A stretch of DNA of 64,000 nt, taken from NCBI GenBank assembly GCA_963558565.1, contig CAUWGX010000001.1:124001-188000 (forward strand), in the 5' to 3' direction. Source of the stretch: Atopostipes sp963558565 (lineage in GTDB: Bacteria; Bacillota; Bacilli; Lactobacillales; Carnobacteriaceae_A). Positions 34,914 through 43,617 of this stretch are shown here, piece by piece (the first letter of the stretch is position 1; each line of letters opens with the position of its first letter). Below the pieces are notes generated by a model. It saw only the letters and a list, made by a program, of their open reading frames with translations. It did no database searches and was not told the DNA's origin. The translations under genes were made by a program, and so were the position numbers.

Positions 34914-35954
34914 TCACTCAGGAGTCTCAGGGACTTCAATTTCACCAGCGATAATTTTTTCTTTGGCCGTTTGAACCGCTTCTTTTATAACTTCCGGTAA
35001 ATTGGTTTCGACAATACCAACTCCGCCATCTTCTAAGTTACTAACGATTTGTTCTCCTCCGTGGAAGTCACCATTCATTGTGTCATTGGTTTCATTCTCG
35101 ATCGCTCGTCCTAATTCTTTTAACGTAGAAGTCAACATGAAATTGCCACCTTCCCACTCGCCCTCAGCTGTTTGGTCGCGGTCGGCACCAATGACCCAGA
35201 TGTTTTCAGTTGCTCCAGCTTCTAAACGATTACGTGCTTCAGAAGTTACACCATTTCCTGCATTTCCCGCTGCATGGAAGATCACATCGACTTTATTGGT
35301 GTACATTGCACTAGCAATTTGCTGAGCAATTCCAGCATCGGAGAAGGACTCAGTGAATTGTCCCTCAACTTCTACATTAGGATCTGCATCTTTAGCCCCT
35401 GCTTCAAAGCCTGCTTGGAATTTTAAAATGTTTGGTGTTTGTTGACCCCCTACAAAACCTATTTTTCCTGTTTTTGAAGTCATAGCTGCAGCGATTCCAG
35501 CTAAATATGCGGATTCATTATCTGCAAAAGAAATAGAAACAACATTCGGTTGTTCTACGCTACCATCTAACATTCCAAATTTTTGGTCAGGATTTTGCTG
35601 TGCAATGGTGTCGAGTGATTCTTCTAGTGAATAACCTACAGTATAGATAAGATCATAATCATCTTGGAGAGCCGTGTTAAGGTTCGGAATATAATTACTT
35701 TCTTCACCCGATTGGTAGTAATGAATGCTCTCTTTGGGGAAATGATGGCTTGCTGCCCAATCTTGCATTCCTTCCCAAGCACTTTGATTAAATGAACGAT
35801 CATCGACGCCATTTTGGTCTGTGATCATCGTGATTCTAAACGCTGAGTCAGCATCTGAATCAGCGGTACTTTCTCCTGCATTCTGCTCTTGACAGCCGGC
35901 TAAAAGAAAACTTGAAGTAGCGATTGTACTTAAAATAAATCTTTTTAAGTTCAT
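34914..35954 (-). CDS. BMP-family (PnrA-like) nucleoside-binding lipoprotein
   Basis: A 346-residue lipoprotein with lipobox LLAGC (Cys near 21). The BMP domain begins ITMITDQNGVDDRSFNQSAWEGM, the hallmark of the PnrA/TmpC family of purine nucleoside receptors, and continues with YTVGYSLEESL and IFHAAGNAGNGV. It lies 1 bp downstream of a nucleoside hydrolase. No permease or ATPase gene is adjacent, so it either serves a transporter encoded elsewhere or acts with a general nucleoside system. PurBox-like sites upstream suggest purine control. Confidence 0.87.
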   Translation of the reverse strand: MNLKRFILSTIATSSFLLAGCQEQNAGESTADSDADSAFRITMITDQNGVDDRSFNQSAWEGMQDWAASHHFPKESIHYYQSGEESNYIPNLNTALQDDYDLIYTVGYSLEESLDTIAQQNPDQKFGMLDGSVEQPNVVSISFADNESAYLAGIAAAMTSKTGKIGFVGGQQTPNILKFQAGFEAGAKDADPNVEVEGQFTESFSDAGIAQQIASAMYTNKVDVIFHAAGNAGNGVTSEARNRLEAGATENIWVIGADRDQTAEGEWEGGNFMLTSTLKELGRAIENETNDTMNGDFHGGEQIVSNLEDGGVGIVETNLPEVIKEAVQTAKEKIIAGEIEVPETPE

Positions 35955-35955
35955 T

Positions 35956-36924
35956 TTATTTTTCTCCTTTTTGTTCGTTAACTGAGCTTAGAACATCTAT
36001 CAACACTTCTTTAAAACCTACAGAATCGGCCTCTTCGCAAACCCTAATATTTGGTAGTTGTTGTAGATCGCCTTCAACATCTACGATGTTATAACCGCGT
36101 GTTAAAGGACTGGTTAACTCAATATCTACATAATATGTACTTGCTTTAAGCAGTAAATTTTCATGCGCTGCGATAGCTACTGTTAAAGAATCAGGGGAAG
36201 TAATACCGTCTGTATTTCGTTTCTCGGCTTCGAATGCTTTGACATGTAAATTCACATCAAAGAAAAAGTCAGTGCCTTTTGTCTTTAAGGCTGCAATTTC
36301 TTGTAAATCTTTCTCGTACATGACGCCATCTCTTAAACTTAAATCCCAAGTTATCATAGTCATGTCTATCCCAGAATGTAATACAATTTTTGCCGCTTCT
36401 GGATCTGTAAAAAAATTAAACTCGGCGACGGCTTGAATATTTCCAGGAGCATGGTTGACTCCGCCCATTATCCAAAGACGCTTAATATCATTCACAATTG
36501 ATGGATCTCTTTTAATCGCCATAGCAATATTCGTCTGTGGTCCAATCGCTATAACCTCAATTTCACCAGGATTTTGTTTAATCGTCTCAATCATAAAATC
36601 AACCGCATGTTTATTTTCTGGTCTTTGCTTGGCTGGGGGAAAATGAGAATTTCCCATACCGTCCGTAGCAAAAATTCTTTCTTCCGTAATATGTTTTTCG
36701 CCACCTAAGGTCATAATAGGTTCTTGGTGCCCTTTATAGACAGGGATATAATATTCTGGATCTGCAAGCTCAACGGTGTATAAGGCATTTTCGACTTGTT
36801 GCTTAAAATCAATATTTCCACTGACGATTGTTATGCCTTCTACGTGAAAATAACGAATGGCTGTTAAAATAGCCGTTGTATCATCTCCAGCCGTATCTGT
36901 ATCTAGGATGACTCTTCTTTTCAT
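35956..36924 (-). CDS. Inosine-uridine-preferring nucleoside hydrolase family protein
   Basis: A 322-residue member of the IunH family, which splits nucleosides into base and ribose. The N-terminal calcium site DTDTAGDD (residues 7-14) and LWIMGGVNHAPGN, plus FNFFTDPEAAKIV, fit the fold. The frame opens at TTG 36930, but ATG 36924 gives the standard N-terminus; AAAGGAG lies upstream. It is first in a two-gene operon with the BMP lipoprotein. Purine preference is inferred from the upstream PurBox-like sites. Confidence 0.87.
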   Translation of the reverse strand: MKRRVILDTDTAGDDTTAILTAIRYFHVEGITIVSGNIDFKQQVENALYTVELADPEYYIPVYKGHQEPIMTLGGEKHITEERIFATDGMGNSHFPPAKQRPENKHAVDFMIETIKQNPGEIEVIAIGPQTNIAMAIKRDPSIVNDIKRLWIMGGVNHAPGNIQAVAEFNFFTDPEAAKIVLHSGIDMTMITWDLSLRDGVMYEKDLQEIAALKTKGTDFFFDVNLHVKAFEAEKRNTDGITSPDSLTVAIAAHENLLLKASTYYVDIELTSPLTRGYNIVDVEGDLQQLPNIRVCEEADSVGFKEVLIDVLSSVNEQKGEK

Positions 36925-36999
36925 CTTCAACCATCTCCTTTGTTCGTCTTTTTATGGTTCATAAGACTATTATACATATTATCATTCGCCTTTCAAGTA

Positions 37000-37012
37000 A
37001 TAATTCGGCTTT
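37000..37012 (-). promoter_or_regulatory. PurBox-like site before the nucleoside hydrolase operon
   Basis: Minus strand AAAGCCGAATTAT matches the PurBox AWWWCCGAACWWT with two differences. It lies 76 bp upstream of the ATG. Confidence 0.45.
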
Positions 37013-37083
37013 ATTCGATATTTATCGTTAGATTATTCGCTTATAAAGCTTTTTTATCATTTAAAAAGCATATCTGAGTATAT

Positions 37084-37096
37084 ATCGTTCGGATTT
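37084..37096 (-). promoter_or_regulatory. PurBox before the nucleoside hydrolase operon
   Basis: Minus strand AAATCCGAACGAT closely matches PurBox AWWWCCGAACWWT. The same 13-mer occurs before the guanine deaminase gene at 48713-48725. Confidence 0.6.
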
Positions 37097-37118
37097 ACAC
37101 TTTTATTTGCAGACAAAA

Positions 37119-37157
37119 GAAAAACAACACCTCTTAACTAAAAGAGATGTTGTTTTC
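37119..37157 (-). terminator. Intrinsic terminator of prs
   Basis: Stem AAAACAACACCTCTT/AAGAGATGTTGTTTT just past the prs stop, with a T run on the minus strand. Confidence 0.85.
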
Positions 37158-37175
37158 CTCTATTTATTTTCAAAT

Positions 37176-38168
37176 TTATTTATTATATCCATCATATTTA
37201 TCTTTAAATAAAGGACTGACAGCTTCATTTTTAAAGATTCGTTCGATTGCATCTGCGAATAGTTCTGAAACAGTGACTTGTATAATTTTGTCGATTTGTT
37301 TTTCTGGTGGTAGATAAATCGAATCTGTCACAATGATTTTTTCTATTGGCGCTTGTTTTAATTTTTCAATTGAATCATCAGAAAAGACGCCATGTGTTGC
37401 AGCTACAAAGACGTTATGAACATTCGCTTCCAGCAAAGCTTGTGCTGAAGTAGTCACTGTTCTGGCAGTATCAATAATATCGTCGGCGATGATACAAACT
37501 TTTCCTTCCACTTCACCAATAACACTGATTTCTTCTGCTTCATTGGGTTTTGATTGTCTTCTGTCGATAATCGCTAAAGGAACGTTTAAAAATTGCGCAA
37601 GCATACGTGCACGGCTAATTGCTCCATGATGAGGAGCGACGACTACGATTTCTTCTTTAAAATCATAATCGAGAATATAGCTTGCAAGAAGTGGGACGCC
37701 CAGTAAATGATCCACAGGTATATCGAAATAACCTTGAAGTTGCGCCGCATGTAAATCAAGTGCGAGAACACGGTCAGCTCCAGCTTTTTCTAACATGTTA
37801 GCGACCAATTTTGCTGTAATGGGCTCGCGTGCTTTTGCTTTACGGTCTTGTCGAGCGTACCCATAATAAGGAATCACAACGTTTATCTCTTTGGCACTTG
37901 CTCGTCTTAAAGCATCAATCATAATTAGCAGTTCAATTAAATACTCATTTCCAGGATAAGCCGTCGACTGCACCACATAAACTTCATCTCCTCGAATACT
38001 TTCTTCAATATTAAGACTGATTTCTCCATCGTCAAACCGCGTTACCGTAAGCTTTCCTAATTCAATTCCTAACGCTTGCGCAATTTTTTCTGCTAAAGGC
38101 CGATTTGAGTTTAGCGCAAATAATTTCAAATTAGTTTCTTCTACTTTTTTCAACAAAACAACCCCCAT
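37176..38168 (-). CDS. prs: Ribose-phosphate pyrophosphokinase
   Basis: A PRPP synthase of about 325-330 residues making PRPP from ribose 5-phosphate and ATP. It contains FALNSNRPLAEKIA near the start, the ATP-site RQDRKAKAREPITAK (near 107-121), the VLALDLHAAQLQGYF metal site and the PRPP loop IIADDIIDTARTV. The frame opens at ATG 38168, which has no ribosome site. GGGGG inside this frame makes TTG 38153 a plausible true start. It is monocistronic and links to the nearby purine-salvage genes functionally. Confidence 0.93.
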   Translation of the reverse strand: MGVVLLKKVEETNLKLFALNSNRPLAEKIAQALGIELGKLTVTRFDDGEISLNIEESIRGDEVYVVQSTAYPGNEYLIELLIMIDALRRASAKEINVVIPYYGYARQDRKAKAREPITAKLVANMLEKAGADRVLALDLHAAQLQGYFDIPVDHLLGVPLLASYILDYDFKEEIVVVAPHHGAISRARMLAQFLNVPLAIIDRRQSKPNEAEEISVIGEVEGKVCIIADDIIDTARTVTTSAQALLEANVHNVFVAATHGVFSDDSIEKLKQAPIEKIIVTDSIYLPPEKQIDKIIQVTVSELFADAIERIFKNEAVSPLFKDKYDGYNK

Positions 38169-38376
38169 TTATATATTTCAGATGAATAAGATCAATTGGC
38201 CAAAATAGCACGCTCTATTTTGCATTTAGGCCCCCGTTATTAAAGACTTCTCATCTATTATTCTTTGTATGTTTAGTATATAACAAAAAATGAAAACTAT
38301 TTAGTCATATCAATTAGAATCCTTGCGGTTAAACCAAGACTAATAGCCAATAATGGTTTTTTAAATATAAATAAAA

Positions 38377-38415
38377 ACCATAGAACAACAAACTTCTTGT
38401 CATTCTATGGTTTAT
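38377..38415 (-). terminator. Intrinsic terminator of the betaine operon
   Basis: Stem AACCATAGAA/TTCTATGGTT spanning a 16-nt loop, with T-rich flank on the minus strand, directly after the second binding-protein gene. Confidence 0.8.
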
Positions 38416-38419
38416 TATT

Positions 38420-39307
38420 TTATTCAGAGGAAACGCCCTCTGTCCATTCTGCTACTTTTTCGGGGTTCTCTTCCATCCATTTTCTTGCCGCTTCTTCAGG
38501 CGTCATTTCTTCCTGCATATCCAACATAACTTGTTGGATATCATCAATTTCCCAATGAAAATTATCAATAATTTGATAAGCGACCGGGTTGTCTTCTTTA
38601 AAACCCTCTCGAGCCATTGTCACAAGATTCTCTTCTAAGCCAAAGACATTTTCCGGGTCCTCTAACATTTTTAGATCAAATTCAATAAACATCCAATGAG
38701 GCGTCCAACCGGTTATCACAATTTCTTCTTGGTTATTATACGCTTGTCGTAATGAAGTTAACATCGCACCTGTTGAAGACTGTTGCAGTTCCCAATCGGA
38801 TAAGTCGCTATAGGCAGCCATTGCTTTATTGGCCTGTTGTGAGATTCCTGCACCAGGTTCAATCCCTGTAATTGTTTGCCCTGCAACATCTGTTAAATCT
38901 TCAATACTATTGATATCTTCCATATAAGTAGGAACTACAAAACCGACCTCAGCCCCTTCAGTATGCGGGCCCATGGTATCAATTTGATCACCGTATTCTT
39001 CGATATAAGAGCCATGAGTGACAGGCATCCAAGGACTGACACTAAAGTCAGCATCGCCTGTTGCTAGAGCATTAAATAAGATCGCCGGATCTAATTGGAT
39101 AAGATCGACCTCAAAACCTTCGTCTTCTAAAACATTCGTAATAACCGCTGTTGATGCTAAGCTATCGTCCCATGACATATGGGCCAATGTTACTCCTGGT
39201 CGTTCTTCTTCTCCAAGATTAAGCGTCGTTTCATAAGCCCCTTCACTACCAAAAGTTAAAATTAAACCTAATATAGCAAAAATACCTAATGCTATTTTTT
39301 TAAACAT
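38420..39307 (-). CDS. Glycine-betaine-type ABC substrate-binding protein (second copy)
   Basis: A 295-residue OpuAC-family binding protein. The N-terminus has a hydrophobic segment (FKKIALGIFAILGLILTFG) without a lipobox Cys, so it is a membrane-anchored or cleaved protein. Trp residues that form the betaine cage are seen in HMSWDD, SPWMPVTH and TGWTPHWMF. It is a tandem paralogue of the next gene upstream and is separated from it by a partial terminator, so it is probably expressed at a lower level. It uses the same permease and ATPase. Confidence 0.85.
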   Translation of the reverse strand: MFKKIALGIFAILGLILTFGSEGAYETTLNLGEEERPGVTLAHMSWDDSLASTAVITNVLEDEGFEVDLIQLDPAILFNALATGDADFSVSPWMPVTHGSYIEEYGDQIDTMGPHTEGAEVGFVVPTYMEDINSIEDLTDVAGQTITGIEPGAGISQQANKAMAAYSDLSDWELQQSSTGAMLTSLRQAYNNQEEIVITGWTPHWMFIEFDLKMLEDPENVFGLEENLVTMAREGFKEDNPVAYQIIDNFHWEIDDIQQVMLDMQEEMTPEEAARKWMEENPEKVAEWTEGVSSE

Positions 39308-39354
39308 TTTTTCTTCCTTTCTCTATCTTACTAAAGCATTCTAATGAATAAAAA

Positions 39355-39445
39355 AAGCATAGAAAATAACAGTAAAGCATCGATATCGTTAAAAAATATT
39401 TAACTGAATGAATTACTCTGTTATTTCTATGCTTTTTCTTTATTT
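39355..39445 (-). terminator. Internal hairpin between the two betaine-binding protein genes
   Basis: AAAAAGCATAGAAA..ATAACAG at one end and CTGTTATTTCTATGC at the other form a long stem around a 40-nt loop, with T run on the minus strand. It should reduce transcription into the distal gene. Confidence 0.65.
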
Positions 39446-40329
39446 TATTCTTCTGGAACTCCTTCAGTCCACTCTGCAACTAATTCAGGGTTTTCTTCTA
39501 CCCATTTTTCAGCAGCAGCTCGAGGCGACATATCGTCTTGAATGTATAACATGACTTGTTCCATGTCTGAAGCATCCCAATGGAAACTATCAATGATGTC
39601 GTAGGCGATTGGGTTGTCTTCTTGGAAGCCTTCGCGGACGATCGCTTCTAGTTCTTCCCCTTCACCATATACGCCATCTGGGTCTTCAAGATATTTCACG
39701 TCATATTCTAGGAAAATCCAATGTGGGGACCAACCAGTAATGACAACTTCCTCTTCATTTTGTATCGCTTGTCCGAAAGCAGTTAACATAGCTCCTGTTG
39801 ATGAAGTTTGTAGAGTCCAGTCTGAGAGATTGTCGTAATGCTCAATCGCGGCATTCGTTTGTTCAACTACTCCAGCACCTGGTTCGATACCGATGATTTC
39901 TTGTCCCGCTTCGTCGGTTAAATCTTCAATACTATCAACATCCATGTATTCCGGAACAACCATTCCAGTGATAGCACCTGGAGTGTGTACCCCTAAGTTT
40001 TCAAATTGATCGCCATATCGTTCAAGATATGCCGCGTGAGTACTTGGCGCCCAAACACTTACAGAGGCATCGACTTCTCCAGTAGCTACTGAACTAAACA
40101 TAATCGCCGGGTCTAGTTGAACAAGTTCAACATTAAATCCTTCTTCTTCTAGAACTTCTCCTAGAACATGTGTAGAAGCAATTTCTGTATCCCAAGCGAC
40201 ATAGGATAAGGTCACCGGCGGTCGATCATCACTCCCCGTTGCAAGCGTAGATTCATAGGCCCCTTCACTTCCGAAAGTTAAAATTAATCCTATAATTGCA
40301 AAGATTGATAAAAATATTTTTTTTAGCAT
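39445..40329 (-). CDS. Glycine-betaine-type ABC substrate-binding protein (first copy)
   Basis: A 294-residue OpuAC-family protein, clearly homologous to its downstream neighbour (shared starts KKI.L.IFAIIGLILTFGSEGAYE and C-terminal EKW.EENPE.VAEWTEGV). Cage Trp residues appear in YVAWDT, VSVWAPSTH and TGWSPHWIF. No lipobox is present. It follows the permease gene by 20 bp and is expected to bind glycine betaine or a related osmolyte outside the cell. Confidence 0.86.
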   Translation of the reverse strand: MLKKIFLSIFAIIGLILTFGSEGAYESTLATGSDDRPPVTLSYVAWDTEIASTHVLGEVLEEEGFNVELVQLDPAIMFSSVATGEVDASVSVWAPSTHAAYLERYGDQFENLGVHTPGAITGMVVPEYMDVDSIEDLTDEAGQEIIGIEPGAGVVEQTNAAIEHYDNLSDWTLQTSSTGAMLTAFGQAIQNEEEVVITGWSPHWIFLEYDVKYLEDPDGVYGEGEELEAIVREGFQEDNPIAYDIIDSFHWDASDMEQVMLYIQDDMSPRAAAEKWVEENPELVAEWTEGVPEE

Positions 40330-40349
40330 TCGTGTGTCTCCTTTAAATA

Positions 40350-41198
40350 TTAAGCTCTTCTATCAGTTGCTAACGATTGAGTTAAACGGTCAACAATAAC
40401 AGCTAAGATTACGATGGCTAAACCTGCAACAAAACCGTCACCTACTTGTGCACGCTGTAAAGCTGTTAATACATTTCCACCTAGTCCAGGTGCACCAATC
40501 ATTGAAGCAATAACAACCATTGATAGGGTCAACATAACCGTTTGGTTAATACCAGCCATAATCGTGTTTTTAGCTAGAGGTAATTCAATCTTGAATAGCT
40601 TTTGGCTTTTTGTACTACCGAAAGATTCGGAGGCTTCAATCAGCTCCGGATCAATTTCGCGAATTCCCAAATTAGTAAAACGAACGGTTGGAGCTAGTGC
40701 ATAAATAAAGGATGCGAAAATTCCCGGTACCATTCCGATACTAAAGAATGCAACAGCAGGAATTAGATAAACAAATGCCGGCATTGTCTGCATAAAGTCA
40801 AGGATTGGCTGAACGATGGCATTCGCCGTATCGCTCTTGGCAGATAGGATACCGATCGGAATACCGATAATTACCGTAATTACTGTGGCAACCACGATTA
40901 AAGCAATCGTATCAATTAATTGTGGCCATAAACCTTGGTTTAAAATATAACCTAAACCAATAACGGTAAAGACTGGCAAACCCCATTCTCGTTTGTTCGC
41001 AAAGTAAGCGAGTAGAGCGATTAACAAGATAAAGAGAAACGGGGGGACCCAGCTAAGAACATTTGTAAAACTGTCCATAAATGATGAACCCGTTTGTGTA
41101 ATAAAATTAAAAAATCCACTGAATGTATCCACGAGCCATTGCGTACCCGCTTCGATTAATTCTGAAACTGGTAACTGTGGAATTGGAAAATTAAACAT
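40350..41198 (-). CDS. Glycine betaine/proline-type ABC permease
   Basis: A 282-residue permease with about six or seven membrane segments and the EAA loop EASESFGSTKSQKLFKIELPLAKNTIMAGI (near 188-217), typical of OpuAB/ProW. Unlike the fused OpuABC of lactococci, the binding domain is encoded separately. It lies between the ATPase and two binding-protein genes in a betaine-uptake operon. AAAGGAG precedes the ATG. Confidence 0.9.
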   Translation of the reverse strand: MFNFPIPQLPVSELIEAGTQWLVDTFSGFFNFITQTGSSFMDSFTNVLSWVPPFLFILLIALLAYFANKREWGLPVFTVIGLGYILNQGLWPQLIDTIALIVVATVITVIIGIPIGILSAKSDTANAIVQPILDFMQTMPAFVYLIPAVAFFSIGMVPGIFASFIYALAPTVRFTNLGIREIDPELIEASESFGSTKSQKLFKIELPLAKNTIMAGINQTVMLTLSMVVIASMIGAPGLGGNVLTALQRAQVGDGFVAGLAIVILAVIVDRLTQSLATDRRA

Positions 41199-41299
41199 TT
41201 ATTTTGCTCCTTTCAAAACATCACAAAAAGTATTAAATTTTATTGAAAAAGTGCTAGGATGAGTGCTCATTTCATGCTTCTCAAACAATATATTTTTCA

Positions 41300-42508
41300 T
41301 TATTTGTTCAATACCTCATCTCTACCTTCTTCAGAAAGAGCTGAAATAACTGCACCGCGAACAACAATTCCTAATAATTTATTTTCTTTGTTCACAACTG
41401 CAACCGGCGTATAAGTGTCATGGATAATATCATATAAATGACCAACAAGTGTTTTTGGTTTGACTGTTGGAATATCTTCATGAATTAAACTGTCTAGCTC
41501 AGTGACGCCTTCGCGTACTGCTTCAGCAACTTCAGGTTCTTCTACATAACCTTGTAAAATCATGTCCTCGTCAACCACAATGATATTTGAAATATCTTTT
41601 TTACGCATATGCTCAAGTGCAGTACGTGCATCGTCTACACCTTTTGTCATATATTCTGGCGTTGTTGACATGATATTTTCTGCTGTAAATACGCGAGAAC
41701 GGTCGATGTCTTCTACGAATCGTTCAACATACTCATTTGCAGGATTGATTAAAATTTCTTCCCCTGTATCAATTTGAACGACTTTTCCGTCTTTCATAAT
41801 GGCGATACGGTCTCCCAGTCTTAAAGACTCATTTAAATCGTGTGTAATGAAGATAATCGTACGTTTTTGATTTTTTTGTAATTCTAATAACTCATCTTGC
41901 ATGTCACGACGAATCAATGGGTCTAAAGCAGAGAATGCTTCGTCCATTAAGATGATTTCTGGGTCATTCGCTAAAGCTCGCGCTAAGCCAACACGTTGCT
42001 GCATTCCACCAGATAACTGATCTGGGTATTGATCTTTATATGGTAATAAGCCCGCATTGTCTAATGCTTTTTCTGCTTTTTTACGACGGGTTTCTTTATC
42101 TACTTCTTGCACTTCTAAACCATATTCTGTATTTTCTAAGATTGTTTTGTGCGGAAATAGTCCAAAGTTTTGGAAAACCATAGAGATTTTTTTACGACGA
42201 ACTTCTCTTAACTCATCTTCGTCCATCGCCATAATATTCTCTCCATCAATTTCAACTGACCCATTCGATGGTTCAATTAATCGATTGAGCATACGAACTA
42301 AGGTTGATTTACCAGAACCTGAAAGTCCCATAATAACAAAAACTTCGCCTTCGTTAACCTCAAAAGATGCATCGTATACTCCGACTGTTGCACCTGTCTT
42401 TTCGAGAATTTCTTGTTTGGTTTTGTTTTCTTCAACAAGCTTCATAGCTTCTTCCTGATTTTCTCCGAAAATTTTAGTTAAATTACTTACTTTCAATGTT
42501 GTACTCAC
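41300..42508 (-). CDS. Glycine betaine/proline-type ABC ATPase with CBS domains
   Basis: A 402-residue OpuAA/ProV ATPase. The leading extension to about residue 45 is family-typical, followed by Walker A GLSGSGKST (61-69), signature LSGGMQQR and Walker B IILMDEAFSALDP. A CBS pair at about 280-395 would sense ionic strength. The GTG start at 42508 is supported by AAGGAG. It heads the operon of ATPase, permease and two binding proteins used in osmoprotection. Confidence 0.92.
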   Translation of the reverse strand: MSTTLKVSNLTKIFGENQEEAMKLVEENKTKQEILEKTGATVGVYDASFEVNEGEVFVIMGLSGSGKSTLVRMLNRLIEPSNGSVEIDGENIMAMDEDELREVRRKKISMVFQNFGLFPHKTILENTEYGLEVQEVDKETRRKKAEKALDNAGLLPYKDQYPDQLSGGMQQRVGLARALANDPEIILMDEAFSALDPLIRRDMQDELLELQKNQKRTIIFITHDLNESLRLGDRIAIMKDGKVVQIDTGEEILINPANEYVERFVEDIDRSRVFTAENIMSTTPEYMTKGVDDARTALEHMRKKDISNIIVVDEDMILQGYVEEPEVAEAVREGVTELDSLIHEDIPTVKPKTLVGHLYDIIHDTYTPVAVVNKENKLLGIVVRGAVISALSEEGRDEVLNK

Positions 42509-42858
42509 TATCTTACTCCTTCTCTCTATTTTAATATTTTTTATAATAATCTTCGTGTTCCCGTTAGCACATTTAATAAGATAACAAGAATATTACAATA
42601 TACCAAGGGTAATACCAAAATAAATTACTTTATTGACGATTTTAAAACAAGCAATCCCCTCTTAAACCCTTCTGATGGTCTAAGTATAATGGAATTAAAT
42701 CTTTTTTTGTAACATAACAACTAGTCATTTTTCCTCTATTTTAATTAAAAATTGATGATTTACCAAAAGTTCCTTATTAAATATATAATATATCGGAAAA
42801 CGCGAAGGATCAATTTCTTTGCTTCCTTTTCCCAATTAAGTTTACTTTATCTTTGTAG
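42509..42858. other. Divergent intergenic region, opu operon and AbrB-Doc operon
   Basis: About 350 bp of AT-rich DNA carrying the divergent promoters. The region near 42580-42610 is rich in TTG and TAT elements but no single pair stands out. No gene or terminator was seen. Confidence 0.35.
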
Positions 42859-42907
42859 TTTGTATATCTTTATATTATAGTATATACATAAAAACAAAGT
42901 ATACAAA
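42859..42907. promoter_or_regulatory. Operator-like inverted repeats before the AbrB-Doc pair
   Basis: TTTGTATA (42859-42866) faces TATACAAA (42900-42907), with TATAGTATATACATA between. The antitoxin start follows at 42922. This is a likely autoregulation site. Confidence 0.45.
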
Positions 42908-42921
42908 AGAGGTGGATAATA

Positions 42922-43170
42922 ATGAATACTCATAAAATTGAAGCTCGAAAAGTTCGGAAGATAGGTAATAGTTATGTCGTCACTCTTCCCCCTTCTATCC
43001 TGGCAGAGTTAAACTTGGCCGAAGGAGACGAAGTGAATTTTATTAAAGATGGCGAAAAAGTCAATATTAATAAACGAGAAAATATATCTATTGACGAGGA
43101 CTTTTTGAAATTAGTCGATGATATCTATCAAGAACATAAAGAAACATTTGAAAGGTTGGCGGATCGATGA
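42922..43170 (+). CDS. AbrB/MazE-like antitoxin of a Doc pair
   Basis: An 82-residue protein with an N-terminal AbrB-fold DNA-binding domain (RKVRKIGNSYVVTLPPSIL) and a C-terminal acidic helix that would bind the toxin. Its last codons overlap the Doc start (ATGA at 43167-43170). Doc toxins are best known with Phd antitoxins; here an AbrB-type partner takes that place. AGAGGTGG precedes the ATG. Confidence 0.8.
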   Translation: MNTHKIEARKVRKIGNSYVVTLPPSILAELNLAEGDEVNFIKDGEKVNINKRENISIDEDFLKLVDDIYQEHKETFERLADR

Positions 43171-43583
43171 AACACGTTGTCTATCCCACGGAAGAACAAA
43201 TTATTCTTATGGATACCTTTCTAATCAAAAACATCAGTCCAGATGAAATGATCGGCCTAAGAGAGCCCTCCGCATTGAATATGAGCATCCAATCGATGAA
43301 ACAAATTGTTTTAGGTGAAGAGATTTACCCCTCGATTGAAGAAAAAGCTGCTATCTTATGGATTAACTTAATTAGAAAACATTGTTTTCATAATGGGAAC
43401 AAGCGGACTGCTTATATGGCATTGCACGCTTTTTTAAGACAAAACCACTTGCTTTTACAATTAGAAGCAGCGGAAGCCGCTGATCTATGTGTGGAAATCG
43501 CCACCTGGGAGGACCACCAATTTAATGATTTAAAAACATATATAGTAGAAATAATTAAAACCAAGACAAGCCCTCTTGACTAG
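43167..43583 (+). CDS. doc: Doc-type (death on curing) Fic-fold toxin
   Basis: A 138-residue Fic/Doc protein with the catalytic motif HCFHNGNKRTAY (near 72-83), matching HxFx[D/N]GNKR. Doc of phage P1 phosphorylates EF-Tu and stops translation. The conserved His and Asn and the Lys-Arg are intact, so the protein should be active. It is translationally coupled to the AbrB-like antitoxin, and a terminator follows. Confidence 0.88.
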   Translation: MKHVVYPTEEQIILMDTFLIKNISPDEMIGLREPSALNMSIQSMKQIVLGEEIYPSIEEKAAILWINLIRKHCFHNGNKRTAYMALHAFLRQNHLLLQLEAAEAADLCVEIATWEDHQFNDLKTYIVEIIKTKTSPLD

Positions 43584-43608
43584 AGCGGTATTGTTCTTGG
43601 TTTTTTGT
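43557..43608 (+). terminator. Intrinsic terminator of the Doc operon
   Basis: AAAACCAAGACAA pairs with TTGTTCTTGGTTTT around a 21-nt loop; the left arm lies inside the end of the doc gene. Confidence 0.65.
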
Positions 43609-43617
43609 TTATATTTT

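Noticed and set aside
38202..38221. AAAATAG/CTATTTT hairpin in the prs leader as a riboswitch
   Set aside because: Short, AT-only stem; no conserved aptamer element (PRPP or purine) was found.
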